Position numbers and translations under genes: made by a program. The notes beneath the pieces were generated by a model, which saw only the letters and a program-made list of their open reading frames with translations, had not been told where the DNA came from and did no database searches. 7,936 bases of DNA, taken from assembly GCA_029051085.1 (NCBI GenBank), contig JAIDLK010000057.1:1-7936 (forward strand). The letters are read 5' to 3'. Below, piece by piece: positions 1 to 6,782 of the stretch. The number at the start of each line of letters is the position of its first letter. The first letter of the stretch is position 1. Origin of the DNA: Alphaproteobacteria bacterium. Its GTDB lineage: Bacteria > Pseudomonadota > Alphaproteobacteria > Rs-D84.

Positions 1-40
1 CTTAAACATTGCTTTTAAGTATATATCGTTGAAATGATAA

Positions 41-68
41 TTGCAAAATTAAAATGAAAGCTTATAAT
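41..68 (+). promoter_or_regulatory. Sigma70-type promoter for greA (-35 and -10)
   Basis: A perfect -10 hexamer TATAAT lies at 63-68. A 4-of-6 match to the -35 box, TTGCAA, lies at 41-46, with a 16-base spacer. The surrounding 94 bases are AT-rich, unlike the coding DNA that follows. Transcription would begin near 75, giving a leader of about 20 bases before the greA ATG. That leader just contains the ribosome binding site AGGA at 83-86. It would drive greA and, given the 5-bp gap, mutL. The call rests on motif match and position only. Confidence 0.65.
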
Positions 69-94
69 TGCCCGTAAAATACAGGAAAGATAAA

Positions 95-565
95 ATGGAA
101 AAGAAACCTATTTCACGCGCGGGTTTTGACGCGCTGCTTAAAGAATTGAAAGATTTAAAGGAAGTTCAGCGCCCCGAGATTCTTAAAACCGTGCAATGGG
201 CGCGCAGTTTGGGCGACTTGTCGGAAAACGCCGATTACAGTGCGGCAAAGGAAAAGCAACGCCAGATTGACAAGCGCATACAGTTTATTGAAGGGGTTAT
301 CGGAAACGCCAATGTTATTGATGTTGAAAGCCTGAGCGGCGACCGTGTTATATTTGGCGCCAAGGTTGTTGCCGAAGATGATGACGGCAACAAGATGGAG
401 TGTCGTATTTTGTCCGATATAGAGGCCGACGGGCGAAGCATTATTTCCTGTACGTCTCCGGTTGGGCGCGCGCTTATCGGGCGATGCGTTGGCGATAGCT
501 GTGTGGTGCGGCTGCCGGGGGGCGAAAGGGAGTATGAGATTTTGTCTGTGACTTTTAAGGATTAG
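95..565 (+). CDS. greA: Transcription elongation factor GreA
   Basis: GreA binds in the secondary channel of RNA polymerase and stimulates cleavage of the backtracked transcript 3' end, rescuing arrested complexes in the cytoplasm. The protein is 156 residues, close to the usual 158. Residues 10-75 form the N-terminal antiparallel coiled coil. Its tip carries the signature GDLSENADY (40-48), with the acidic pair D41 and E44 at the numbering known from E. coli GreA to coordinate the catalytic Mg2+. The C-terminal FKBP-like domain contains the typical SPVGRALIG and the GDSCVVRLPGG stretch. The ATG at 95 is chosen over an in-frame TTG at 68 because AGGA (83-86) sits 8 bases ahead of it, the TTG overlaps the -10 box, and family proteins start with this sequence. 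The next gene, mutL, follows after 5 bp, so the two are probably co-transcribed. Confidence 0.96.
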   Translation: MEKKPISRAGFDALLKELKDLKEVQRPEILKTVQWARSLGDLSENADYSAAKEKQRQIDKRIQFIEGVIGNANVIDVESLSGDRVIFGAKVVAEDDDGNKMECRILSDIEADGRSIISCTSPVGRALIGRCVGDSCVVRLPGGEREYEILSVTFKD

Positions 566-570
566 GTTTT

Positions 571-2376
571 ATGGCTGTACGTGTTCTGCCCGATTTTTTA
601 ATCAACCAGATTGCCGCCGGCGAGGTTGTTGAACGGCCGGCATCCGTGGTAAAGGAGCTGGTTGAAAATGCGCTGGATGCGGGTGCGGACCAGATTGTTG
701 TTGATATTGCCGATGGCGGCAGAACGCTGATATCTGTTATTGATAACGGTGGCGGGATGTCCGCTGATGATTTGCGTATTGCCATTACGCGCCATGCGAC
801 CTCCAAATTACCGGATGACGACTTGTTAAATATTAACTTTATGGGTTTCCGGGGCGAGGCGCTGCCATCAATAGCATCCGTGGCCGACATGACAATCGAT
901 ACGTTTCGGGCGGGTGGTGAAAATGGCTGGCAGATTGATGCGACAACCGGTGATGTACGCCCCAGCAGTTGGGATGCGGGCACACGCGTTCGTGTGCGAA
1001 ATCTGTTTGGCAAGACGCCGGCACGTCTGAAGTTTTTACGCGCCGACCGGGCTGAAATGGCCGGTGTGTTGGAGGTGGTAAAGCGTCTGGCGATGGCGCG
1101 CCCGGATGTCGGTTTTGTGCTTAATGACAAATGGTGTTTCCCCAAGGACCAGGATTTGGAGGAACGTATTGCGGCGGTAATGGGTGACGATGTCCGTGGG
1201 AATATGTTGCGTGTGGATGCGACATCGGCATCCGATGCATCGATGCGTTTAAGCGGCTTTGTATCGCGGCCGACGTTGCGGCGCGCGTCATCTGTGGACC
1301 AGTACCTGTTTGTTAATGGGCGTCCGGTTAAGGACAAGGTGCTGGTCGGGGCTTTGCGTGCCGCGTATATGGATGTCATGCATGCGCGTGAATTTCCGCT
1401 GTGTGCGCTGTATCTGACACTGGACCCGCGAAATGTTGATGTGAATGTCTCGCCGGCCAAGACAGAGGTGCATTTTCTTGAGCCTGCACATGTGCGCGCA
1501 TTTATTATAAAGTCATTGCGCACAGTCCTGGCGCAGACGATGAGTGAGGCCGCGTCGGTAATCCGTCCGGCGGCACCTGCGTTTTCCGCGCCGGTTCAGC
1601 AGAATTTATCGCCGCGTACGGATTTTCATTTGACGCCGATTTCAACAGTCGCGGCAAGGCCGGCCATGCGTGTATGCTCGCCGGATGTGCGGGTGGAAAA
1701 TTTCGGGCCCTTTGTTTCCGGTGCGACGGCGAAGACGACCGCACATGTTGCGTCCGCGGCGCCCCGTTTGGATAATGTTACCCCAGGGCCGGGGGCGGAT
1801 ATTTTTGAAGATATGCCACTGGGGCGTGCAATCGGTCAGTTCGGGAATAAATATATAATTGCCGCCCGTGGTGATGATTTTATAATCGTAGACCAGCATG
1901 CCGCGCATGAACGAATAACGTATGAACGCCTGCGCATGCATTCGGTAAAGGTTCAGCCGTTGTTGACGCCGATTGTCGTATCGCTAAGGCCTGAGGATGT
2001 TGATGCGGTTACAAGTATTGCGGCGGAGTTGGCCGCATGTGGCTTGGCAATCGACGCGTTTGGTGAAGATGCGGTGGCGATATCGGCAAAGCCGGCCGAC
2101 TGGGATTTGAATTGGGCGGATGCATTGCGTGCCATTGCGGACGAGGTGCGCGCCAACGGTGCATCGGCCCAGCTGCATGAAAGGCTGCATCTTAAACTTG
2201 CAAACTTTGCATGTCATCACAGCGTGCGTGCGGGACAGCGGCTGGATATGGACAGTATGAATGCATTGCTGCGCGATATAGAGCGGACGCAGCGTGCGGG
2301 GCAGTGCAACCATGGGCGGCCGGTATATAAGATTATTCCGATGCATGAAATTGACGGTTGGTTTGAACGTGCCTGA
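571..2376 (+). CDS. mutL: DNA mismatch repair protein MutL, endonuclease-type
   Basis: MutL couples mismatch recognition by MutS to strand incision and removal. The 601 residues are a normal length. The N-terminal GHKL ATPase domain (about 1-330) shows the MutL signature NQIAAGEVVERPASVVKELV, with catalytic E29 and Mg-binding N33. It also has DNGGGM with D58, then RHATSKL (74-80) and GFRGEAL (92-98). The VNVSPAKTEVHF strand near the end of this domain supplies the conserved ATP-contacting lysine. Residues of about 330-415 are a poorly conserved Ala/Pro-rich linker. The C-terminal dimerisation domain starts with QFGNKYIIA (423 on). It carries all four motifs of nicking MutL proteins: DQHAAHERITYE (441-452, the DQHA-X2-E-X4-E metal site), ACHHSVRAG (547-555), CNHGRP (579-584) and a terminal F-x-R (598-600). 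It should therefore nick DNA itself and not depend on MutH. The ATG is preceded by AAGGA (557-561), inside the end of greA. Confidence 0.98.
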   Translation: MAVRVLPDFLINQIAAGEVVERPASVVKELVENALDAGADQIVVDIADGGRTLISVIDNGGGMSADDLRIAITRHATSKLPDDDLLNINFMGFRGEALPSIASVADMTIDTFRAGGENGWQIDATTGDVRPSSWDAGTRVRVRNLFGKTPARLKFLRADRAEMAGVLEVVKRLAMARPDVGFVLNDKWCFPKDQDLEERIAAVMGDDVRGNMLRVDATSASDASMRLSGFVSRPTLRRASSVDQYLFVNGRPVKDKVLVGALRAAYMDVMHAREFPLCALYLTLDPRNVDVNVSPAKTEVHFLEPAHVRAFIIKSLRTVLAQTMSEAASVIRPAAPAFSAPVQQNLSPRTDFHLTPISTVAARPAMRVCSPDVRVENFGPFVSGATAKTTAHVASAAPRLDNVTPGPGADIFEDMPLGRAIGQFGNKYIIAARGDDFIIVDQHAAHERITYERLRMHSVKVQPLLTPIVVSLRPEDVDAVTSIAAELAACGLAIDAFGEDAVAISAKPADWDLNWADALRAIADEVRANGASAQLHERLHLKLANFACHHSVRAGQRLDMDSMNALLRDIERTQRAGQCNHGRPVYKIIPMHEIDGWFERA

Positions 2377-2391
2377 AAATCAACTATTTCC

Positions 2392-2420
2392 TTTACATAT
2401 GCGCCTTTTTTTTCTATTCT
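2392..2420 (+). promoter_or_regulatory. Candidate sigma70 promoter for yajC-secD-secF
   Basis: The 72-base gap between mutL and yajC holds TTTACA (2392-2397, 5 of 6 against the -35 consensus). Exactly 17 bases later is TATTCT (2415-2420, 4 of 6 against the -10 consensus). The spacer includes a run of eight T. Transcription would begin near 2427, leaving a leader of about 22 bases that contains the strong Shine-Dalgarno sequence AAGGAG (2436-2441), 7 bases before the yajC ATG. A second AT-rich hexamer, TATAAA at 2426-2431, is a weaker alternative. No hairpin precedes the T run, so I do not call a terminator here, and read-through from mutL is possible. Confidence 0.5.
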
Positions 2421-2448
2421 GAGCCTATAAAAGATAAGGAGAATTCAA

Positions 2449-2754
2449 ATGGAAGCTGAAAATATAGCCGTTGTTACAGACACGGTAACAAATGCACCCA
2501 AAAATGATATTTGGGGCCTGTTGTTATATCTGTTGGTTGTCTTTGGCATAATTTATCTGTTCATGGTTCGGCCCCAGCGTCGACGGATGGCCGAATATAA
2601 AAAGATGCTGGACGCGATAAAGGTTGGCAATCGTGTAATGGCGGGCGGTATTTACGGTACTGTAAAAAAAGTCGGTGAAAAAACATTGGAAATCGAAATC
2701 GCCAAGGGTGTCGTGGTTGAGGTAAACAAGAACGCCGTCGCCACGGTTGAATAA
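2449..2754 (+). CDS. yajC: Sec translocon accessory subunit YajC
   Basis: YajC is a small inner-membrane protein that associates with SecD and SecF in the holotranslocon with SecYEG. It is not essential in E. coli. The protein is 101 residues, typical for the family. After a short polar N-terminus there is one transmembrane helix (about 21-40), ending in the family signature VRPQRRR (40-46). Next come a basic amphipathic stretch and a small cytoplasmic beta domain with GNRVMAGGIYGTVKKV (about 61-76). The helix followed by an Arg cluster fits an N-out, C-in topology. A strong ribosome binding site, AAGGAG, lies 7 bases ahead of the ATG. The secD start is 28 bases after the stop codon, the standard yajC-secD order. 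Confidence 0.95.
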   Translation: MEAENIAVVTDTVTNAPKNDIWGLLLYLLVVFGIIYLFMVRPQRRRMAEYKKMLDAIKVGNRVMAGGIYGTVKKVGEKTLEIEIAKGVVVEVNKNAVATVE

Positions 2755-2782
2755 TGTTTTATTGCATAAAGGGTATGAAGTT

Positions 2783-4336
2783 ATGTTTAAAAAACTGGCA
2801 ATAATATTTGTTGCTGTATTCTGTGTTTTGCTGGCGGTGCCGACAATGGCGCCAAGTGCGGCGAAATATTTCCCGTCTTGGATTCGTCCGATTCCTCTGG
2901 GGCTGGATTTAAAGGGCGGGGCACAGCTGTTGCTGGAGGTGGATACCGCCACGATGATGCGTGAAAAATCGGCACAATTATACGAAGAAACACGCAGTGT
3001 TTTAATTGACCGTGACAAGGGTGTGGTTCGTTTTTCCAACCTGCGCAATGTTGACGGGACCGTTTCCTTTGTCGTTCGTGATGATGCGGATATATCGCGT
3101 GCAAAAGGACGTTTGAAAAGCGTGCTGGGTTCGTCGGTTGATATCACGTCTTCCGGGAATACTATAACGCTGTCATATTCGGACAAGCAAAAGGAAGAAA
3201 TGGTTGCCGATGCATTGACGCGCAGTATTGAAATCGTGCGTCGCCGTATTGATGCGCTGGGGACCAAAGAGCCTTCTATCCAGACACAGGGCGGTAAATA
3301 TATTTTAATTCAGCTGCCGGGTGTCGACAATCCGGAACATATCAAGGAGCTTATCGGTCAGACCGCGAAGATGACATTCCATCTGGTTAATGAAAATGTT
3401 CCGGCCGAGCAGGTTGCCGCGGGACGTGCGCCGGCGGGAACAGATTTTCTGCCTTATATGGATGCGCCGGATCAAAAGGTTGCCGTATATAATCGCGTAG
3501 AGGTTTCGGGCGAGTCTCTGAAAGATTCTCAGGCGGACTTTGATCAAAATAACATGCCGGTTGTTTCAACGGTATTTGATGCGACAGGTGCGCGCCGTTT
3601 TGCCAAATTAACAACCGAGCATGTCGGTGAACGCTTTGCAATAGTTCTTGACGGTAAGGTATTGTCCGCACCGGTTATTCGTGAACCGATTCCCGGCGGT
3701 CGCGGCCAGATTTCCGGCGGCTTTACATTACAAGGGGCAAAAGATTTGGCGGTACTGCTGCGCAGTGGTGCTTTGCCGGCCCCGCTGTCTGTAATTGAAG
3801 AGCGCACCGTCGGGGCCGGGTTGGGGGCGGATACAATCGCCCAGGGTAAAATCGGCTCTGCGGTGGGTGTGCTGTTTATTCTGATATTCATGATATTCTT
3901 TTATCGTGGATTCGGTGTTATTGCGGATATTGTTTTGTTGGTCAATCTTGCAATGATTATAGGAATTTCGGCGCTGTTTGGTGCGACGCTGACGTTGCCG
4001 GGTATTGCAGGTATTGTGTTGACCCTTGGGATGGCGGTTGATGCGAATATTTTGCCGTTCGAGCGTATTCGTGACGAAGTGCGCGCCGGCGTGCCGTCAC
4101 TGCGTGCGGTTGATGTTGGCTTTCATCGCTCTATGAAGACGGTATTGGACGGTAATCTGACCAATCTTATCTGCAGTCTGATTCTGTTCCAGTTCGGTGC
4201 AGGCCCAATTCGCGGCTTTGCGGTGACACTGTCAATTGGTGTTATTACGACGTTGTTCACGTGCCTGGCCTTGTCAAAGGTTTTGATTGACTGGTACATG
4301 AATGGCAAGAATAAAAAAATCGGATTTATCAAATAA
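2783..4336 (+). CDS. secD: Protein translocase subunit SecD
   Basis: SecD, with SecF, uses the proton gradient to pull secreted proteins out of SecYEG on the periplasmic face. From this start it is 517 residues. TM1 covers about 3-23, followed by the GLDLKGGAQLLLEVD motif (40 on) that opens the large periplasmic P1 domain (to about 350). Five more helices follow: about 357-374, then FGVIADIVLLVNLAMIIGIS, GIAGIVLTLGMAVDAN, LICSLILFQFGAG and TLSIGVITTLFTCLAL. D420 in the motif GMAVDAN is the proton-relay aspartate equivalent to E. coli D519. The family usually continues NVLIxER; here it reads NILPFER, with proline at 425. The ATG at 2783 is preferred over an in-frame TTG at 2747, because the TTG overlaps the end of yajC. 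AAAGGG at 2768-2773 precedes the ATG, and the hydrophobic helix begins directly after it. Confidence 0.97.
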   Translation: MFKKLAIIFVAVFCVLLAVPTMAPSAAKYFPSWIRPIPLGLDLKGGAQLLLEVDTATMMREKSAQLYEETRSVLIDRDKGVVRFSNLRNVDGTVSFVVRDDADISRAKGRLKSVLGSSVDITSSGNTITLSYSDKQKEEMVADALTRSIEIVRRRIDALGTKEPSIQTQGGKYILIQLPGVDNPEHIKELIGQTAKMTFHLVNENVPAEQVAAGRAPAGTDFLPYMDAPDQKVAVYNRVEVSGESLKDSQADFDQNNMPVVSTVFDATGARRFAKLTTEHVGERFAIVLDGKVLSAPVIREPIPGGRGQISGGFTLQGAKDLAVLLRSGALPAPLSVIEERTVGAGLGADTIAQGKIGSAVGVLFILIFMIFFYRGFGVIADIVLLVNLAMIIGISALFGATLTLPGIAGIVLTLGMAVDANILPFERIRDEVRAGVPSLRAVDVGFHRSMKTVLDGNLTNLICSLILFQFGAGPIRGFAVTLSIGVITTLFTCLALSKVLIDWYMNGKNKKIGFIK

Positions 4337-4358
4337 GGTTGCAAAAAAGGATTTTATT

Positions 4359-5222
4359 ATGAAACTGCACTTTATGAAATATCGCAAATTATCGTACTGG
4401 GTCTCCGGTATCCTGGTTGCGATTTCCATTGTGTCGCTGGCGACGCGGGGCTTGAATTACGGCATTGACTTTGCCGGCGGTATATCGATGGAGGTGACAC
4501 CGGCCGCCGCGGATTATACAATTGACAAGATGCGCAGTGACCTGTCTGCGTTCAGCCCCGAGCTGCAGTCTGTTGACGGTGGTTCGATACTGTTGCGTGT
4601 GGGGTTGCCAAAGGGCGCGACGGATGCGGAACAAAATGCGCGCGTTCGTGAAATCAAAGACATTCTTGGCGAAAAGGTTCAATATTCCCAGGTTCAGATT
4701 GTCGGACCAAAAATCGGGGGTGAACTTGTTCGGGGCGGTATTCTGGCGATTCTGGTGTCGTTCGTGCTAATGAGTGTTTATATCTGGATTCGTTATCGCG
4801 GGGGATATGCGGTGGGCTCCTTTGTCTCGCTGGTATTGGACTTTGTTTTGATGTTCGGATTCTTTTCCGTTGTGGGGCTGGAGTTTAATCAGACCTCTAT
4901 TGCGGTTATTCTGATGGGTATCGGATATTCGATTAATGACAAGGTTGTAAATTATGACCGTATTGATGAAAACATCAAAAAGTATCACAAGATGCCTATG
5001 ACGGAATTGATTGACTTGTCTATCAATGAGATGATGCATCGTACTGTTATGACCAGTTTATCCACTATTCTGGCGATGGTCGGACTGTATTTCTTTGGCG
5101 GTCTGATGCTGAAGGATTTTGCAATTGCGATGACGTTTGCAATTGTAATGGGTACACTTACCAGTATTTATATCTCGAACGTGATTTTGTATCACTTTAA
5201 CCTGCGCGAGACAAAATATTAA
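4359..5222 (+). CDS. secF: Protein translocase subunit SecF
   Basis: SecF is the partner of SecD in the proton-driven export motor, an RND-fold half with six helices. The protein is 287 residues, slightly shorter than many homologues (about 300-320). TM1 (about 11-30) leads into NYGIDFAGG (33-41), the family's D1-type motif at the start of the small periplasmic domain. A helical block (about 125-280) follows, with the conserved motif GYSINDKVVNYDRIDEN (189 on), which contains N193, D194 and D200-R201. The C-terminal part has the family pattern LSINEMMHRTVMTSLSTILA. The ATG at 4359 is chosen because AAGGA (4347-4351) lies 7 bases upstream and TM1 then sits at the N-terminus. An in-frame ATG at 4302 would overlap secD by 35 bases and add 19 charged residues, and has no good ribosome binding site. 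The gap from secD is 22 bases. Confidence 0.97.
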   Translation: MKLHFMKYRKLSYWVSGILVAISIVSLATRGLNYGIDFAGGISMEVTPAAADYTIDKMRSDLSAFSPELQSVDGGSILLRVGLPKGATDAEQNARVREIKDILGEKVQYSQVQIVGPKIGGELVRGGILAILVSFVLMSVYIWIRYRGGYAVGSFVSLVLDFVLMFGFFSVVGLEFNQTSIAVILMGIGYSINDKVVNYDRIDENIKKYHKMPMTELIDLSINEMMHRTVMTSLSTILAMVGLYFFGGLMLKDFAIAMTFAIVMGTLTSIYISNVILYHFNLRETKY

Positions 5223-5233
5223 ACACGCGCAAT

Positions 5234-5311
5234 GCGGGCACCAACGGGGGGAATGAGCATGAGACTGATAAACTTTTTATTCCTGATATGTATCATCGGG
5301 GTGGTGCCCGC
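5234..5311 (+). repeat. 10-bp inverted repeat around the S41 gene start
   Basis: GCGGGCACCA (5234-5243) and its exact reverse complement TGGTGCCCGC (5302-5311) flank a 58-base loop. The loop contains the G-rich ribosome binding site and both plausible start codons (5253, 5259) of the S41-family gene. A further GCGC/GCGC pairing (5227-5230 with 5314-5317) could lengthen the stem across a small internal loop. In mRNA this would enclose the translation start in a long loop. One perfect 10-bp inverted repeat at this spacing is roughly what chance would give in an 8-kb window, so a regulatory role is only a possibility. Confidence 0.3.
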
Positions 5312-6764
5312 CCGCGCAGACAGTCTGTTTTTTGAAGACGAACCTGTTCAACAGGGATTGCGTGTCGCCGATGTATCGGCGACATTTGCCGATATTTATC
5401 AAAAGCTTGATGGTGTGAAATGGGGCGGGAAAAGTCTGAACGTCGCGATTGAAAGCATCGAGCGTCTGAATAAAAACGCGCATATCGCCGCCACGGACAA
5501 TCGTGTCGTTTTGGTCTGGGGTGATGATATTATTGCTAATTATCCGCGTCCGGCGTCCGGTGACTGGAACGGTTTTGGTGAAATTACAACCGCGCTTGTT
5601 TTAAAAATGCGCGAAAGGGATTCTGATTTGCGTCGCCAGACGGTAAGCGAGCTGTACGAAACGGTTGTCGGTGCATTGATGGAAGGCGTGGATGAAAACG
5701 GCCGGTATGTATATTCGCGGGCGGCCGAAATCGCCGAAGATGGCCGATTGCTGACAAGTGCGGGTCTTATGGGCCAGCGCGATGAACGTGGTAATTTTCG
5801 TGTAACCGGTGTTTATAAGTCTTCAAGTGCGGATGCGGCCGGGGTTCGCGCCGGTGATTTGATTTCAGAAATCAATGGCCGGGCGGTGCGTGATATGACT
5901 GATGCCGATTTAGAGGCTGTAATTTCCGGATTTAATTCAGGGACGGCCAAGATAACGCTGCTTACGCCCGGAGGGACGCGCCATGTTGTATTGCGGCGTG
6001 CAACGGTTGTTCTGGCCGATGCGGATGTTGTGCATCGTAGCGGTATCGGTGCTGACGGCGGTATATTGGAGATAGTCGTTCATCGTGTGTCCGACGGGGC
6101 GGTGGCAATCGTAAACGAGGCCTTGGCAAAGTATCCGGATGTATCGGGAATTATTTTGGATTTACGCAGCAGCTCCGGTGATGACGAGCGTGCGGCGGCA
6201 AAGCTGGCCGGGCTGTTTACGGGGGCGGTACCTGTGATGAGAATAGTTGAAACCGCCCGCGACGAGGTAGAAGTTGTACCGGGGGGGGGCGCCGTTACTC
6301 AGGCGCCCGTGGTTGTTTTGATGTCGGACCAGACACGTGGCACGGCCGAAGCGATTGCAAGTGCGTTTTATGAGAATTCTCGTGGCGTACTGGTCGGGAC
6401 GCCGTCGCGTGGTGCGGCGCGAATTGCCACGGTTATTGACTTGGCGGATGGTGGCGCGCTGGAGTTGCTTAATAAATCCGTGAAAACCGGAGCAGGGCGC
6501 GCAATTGACGGCCGCGGCGTATTTCCGATTGTCTGTCTGTCTAATATTCGTTCCGCATCGCAACAGAATGCATTTTTTCTAAATGTTTTAAATGGTGATT
6601 TCAGAGCCACCGACTTTAACGCAAAGACGGATGTGCCGGCGGATGATATTCGTCGCGGCTGTCCGGTTATAACCAGCGGGGCGGATGAGGATGCGCTGGC
6701 TGCGGCTGTTGCTGTAAAGATTTTAACGGATGGAAAAGTATATAACCGTCTGATGGATAAATAA
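5259..6764 (+). CDS. Secreted PDZ/S41-family protein, probably catalytically inactive
   Basis: This is a 501-residue homologue of carboxy-terminal processing proteases (CtpA/Prc, MEROPS S41). A signal peptide covers residues 1-20 (hydrophobic LFLICIIGVV, then A-R-A before D21), so it acts in the periplasm. Residues 21-110 are an extra N-terminal region I do not recognise. A helical section ending in ALMEGVDENGRYV matches the usual pre-PDZ helix. The PDZ domain covers about 169-250 and includes AGVRAGDLISEINGR (194 on). The S41 core follows from about 265. The GRAIDGRGVFP stretch matches the family's GRSIQGKGIxPD. The active-site block does not: where the family has (S/T)-A-S-A-S-E this reads TRGTAE, putting G361 at the nucleophile. 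TFGKGxVQ reads SRGAARIA, putting A386 at the general-base Lys and A390 at the Gln. It is therefore probably a pseudoprotease, binding or regulating instead of cutting. The ATG at 5259 is chosen because the G-rich site (5246-5252) lies 6 bases ahead; 5253 is the alternative. Confidence 0.85.
   Translation: MRLINFLFLICIIGVVPARADSLFFEDEPVQQGLRVADVSATFADIYQKLDGVKWGGKSLNVAIESIERLNKNAHIAATDNRVVLVWGDDIIANYPRPASGDWNGFGEITTALVLKMRERDSDLRRQTVSELYETVVGALMEGVDENGRYVYSRAAEIAEDGRLLTSAGLMGQRDERGNFRVTGVYKSSSADAAGVRAGDLISEINGRAVRDMTDADLEAVISGFNSGTAKITLLTPGGTRHVVLRRATVVLADADVVHRSGIGADGGILEIVVHRVSDGAVAIVNEALAKYPDVSGIILDLRSSSGDDERAAAKLAGLFTGAVPVMRIVETARDEVEVVPGGGAVTQAPVVVLMSDQTRGTAEAIASAFYENSRGVLVGTPSRGAARIATVIDLADGGALELLNKSVKTGAGRAIDGRGVFPIVCLSNIRSASQQNAFFLNVLNGDFRATDFNAKTDVPADDIRRGCPVITSGADEDALAAAVAVKILTDGKVYNRLMDK
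6281..6289 (+). repeat. Nine-G homopolymer within the S41-family gene
   Basis: An uninterrupted run of nine G begins in the last base of the P341 codon and encodes Gly-Gly-Gly (342-344) in a loop between strands of the S41 core. The reading frame is intact through it at this length, and homology continues on the far side, so the count is right for an open frame. Such tracts are prone to slippage in replication and to miscalls in sequencing. A change of one base would truncate the protein before the former active-site region. Confidence 0.9.
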
Positions 6765-6782
6765 CTTTAATATGGTGCGGGT

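Noticed and set aside
68..94. TTG start for GreA at 68
   Set aside because: This codon overlaps the predicted -10 box, lies upstream of the likely transcription start and gives nine residues not seen in GreA.
555..1523. 322-codon open frame on the - strand opposite mutL
   Set aside because: It lies wholly over well-conserved mutL ATPase motifs, and its translation is Ser/Thr/Arg-rich with no recognisable family. It is a shadow of the mutL codon bias.
2406..2413. Eight-T run after mutL as an intrinsic terminator
   Set aside because: No GC-rich hairpin precedes it. GCGCC at 2401-2405 has no partner upstream. It fits better as the spacer of a promoter.
2881..2894. Two GATTC sites close together as a CcrM methylation (GANTC) regulatory cluster
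   Set aside because: They sit inside conserved secD coding sequence, not in a promoter, and two such 5-mers nearby are not unusual.
2524..3267. 247-codon open frame on the - strand opposite yajC and secD
   Set aside because: It overlaps two certain genes and has no domain, ribosome binding site or promoter of its own.
4302..4358. 19-residue N-terminal extension of SecF, with a start overlapping secD
   Set aside because: The extension is charged and unlike SecF N-termini, while the ATG at 4359 has a good ribosome binding site 7 bases upstream.
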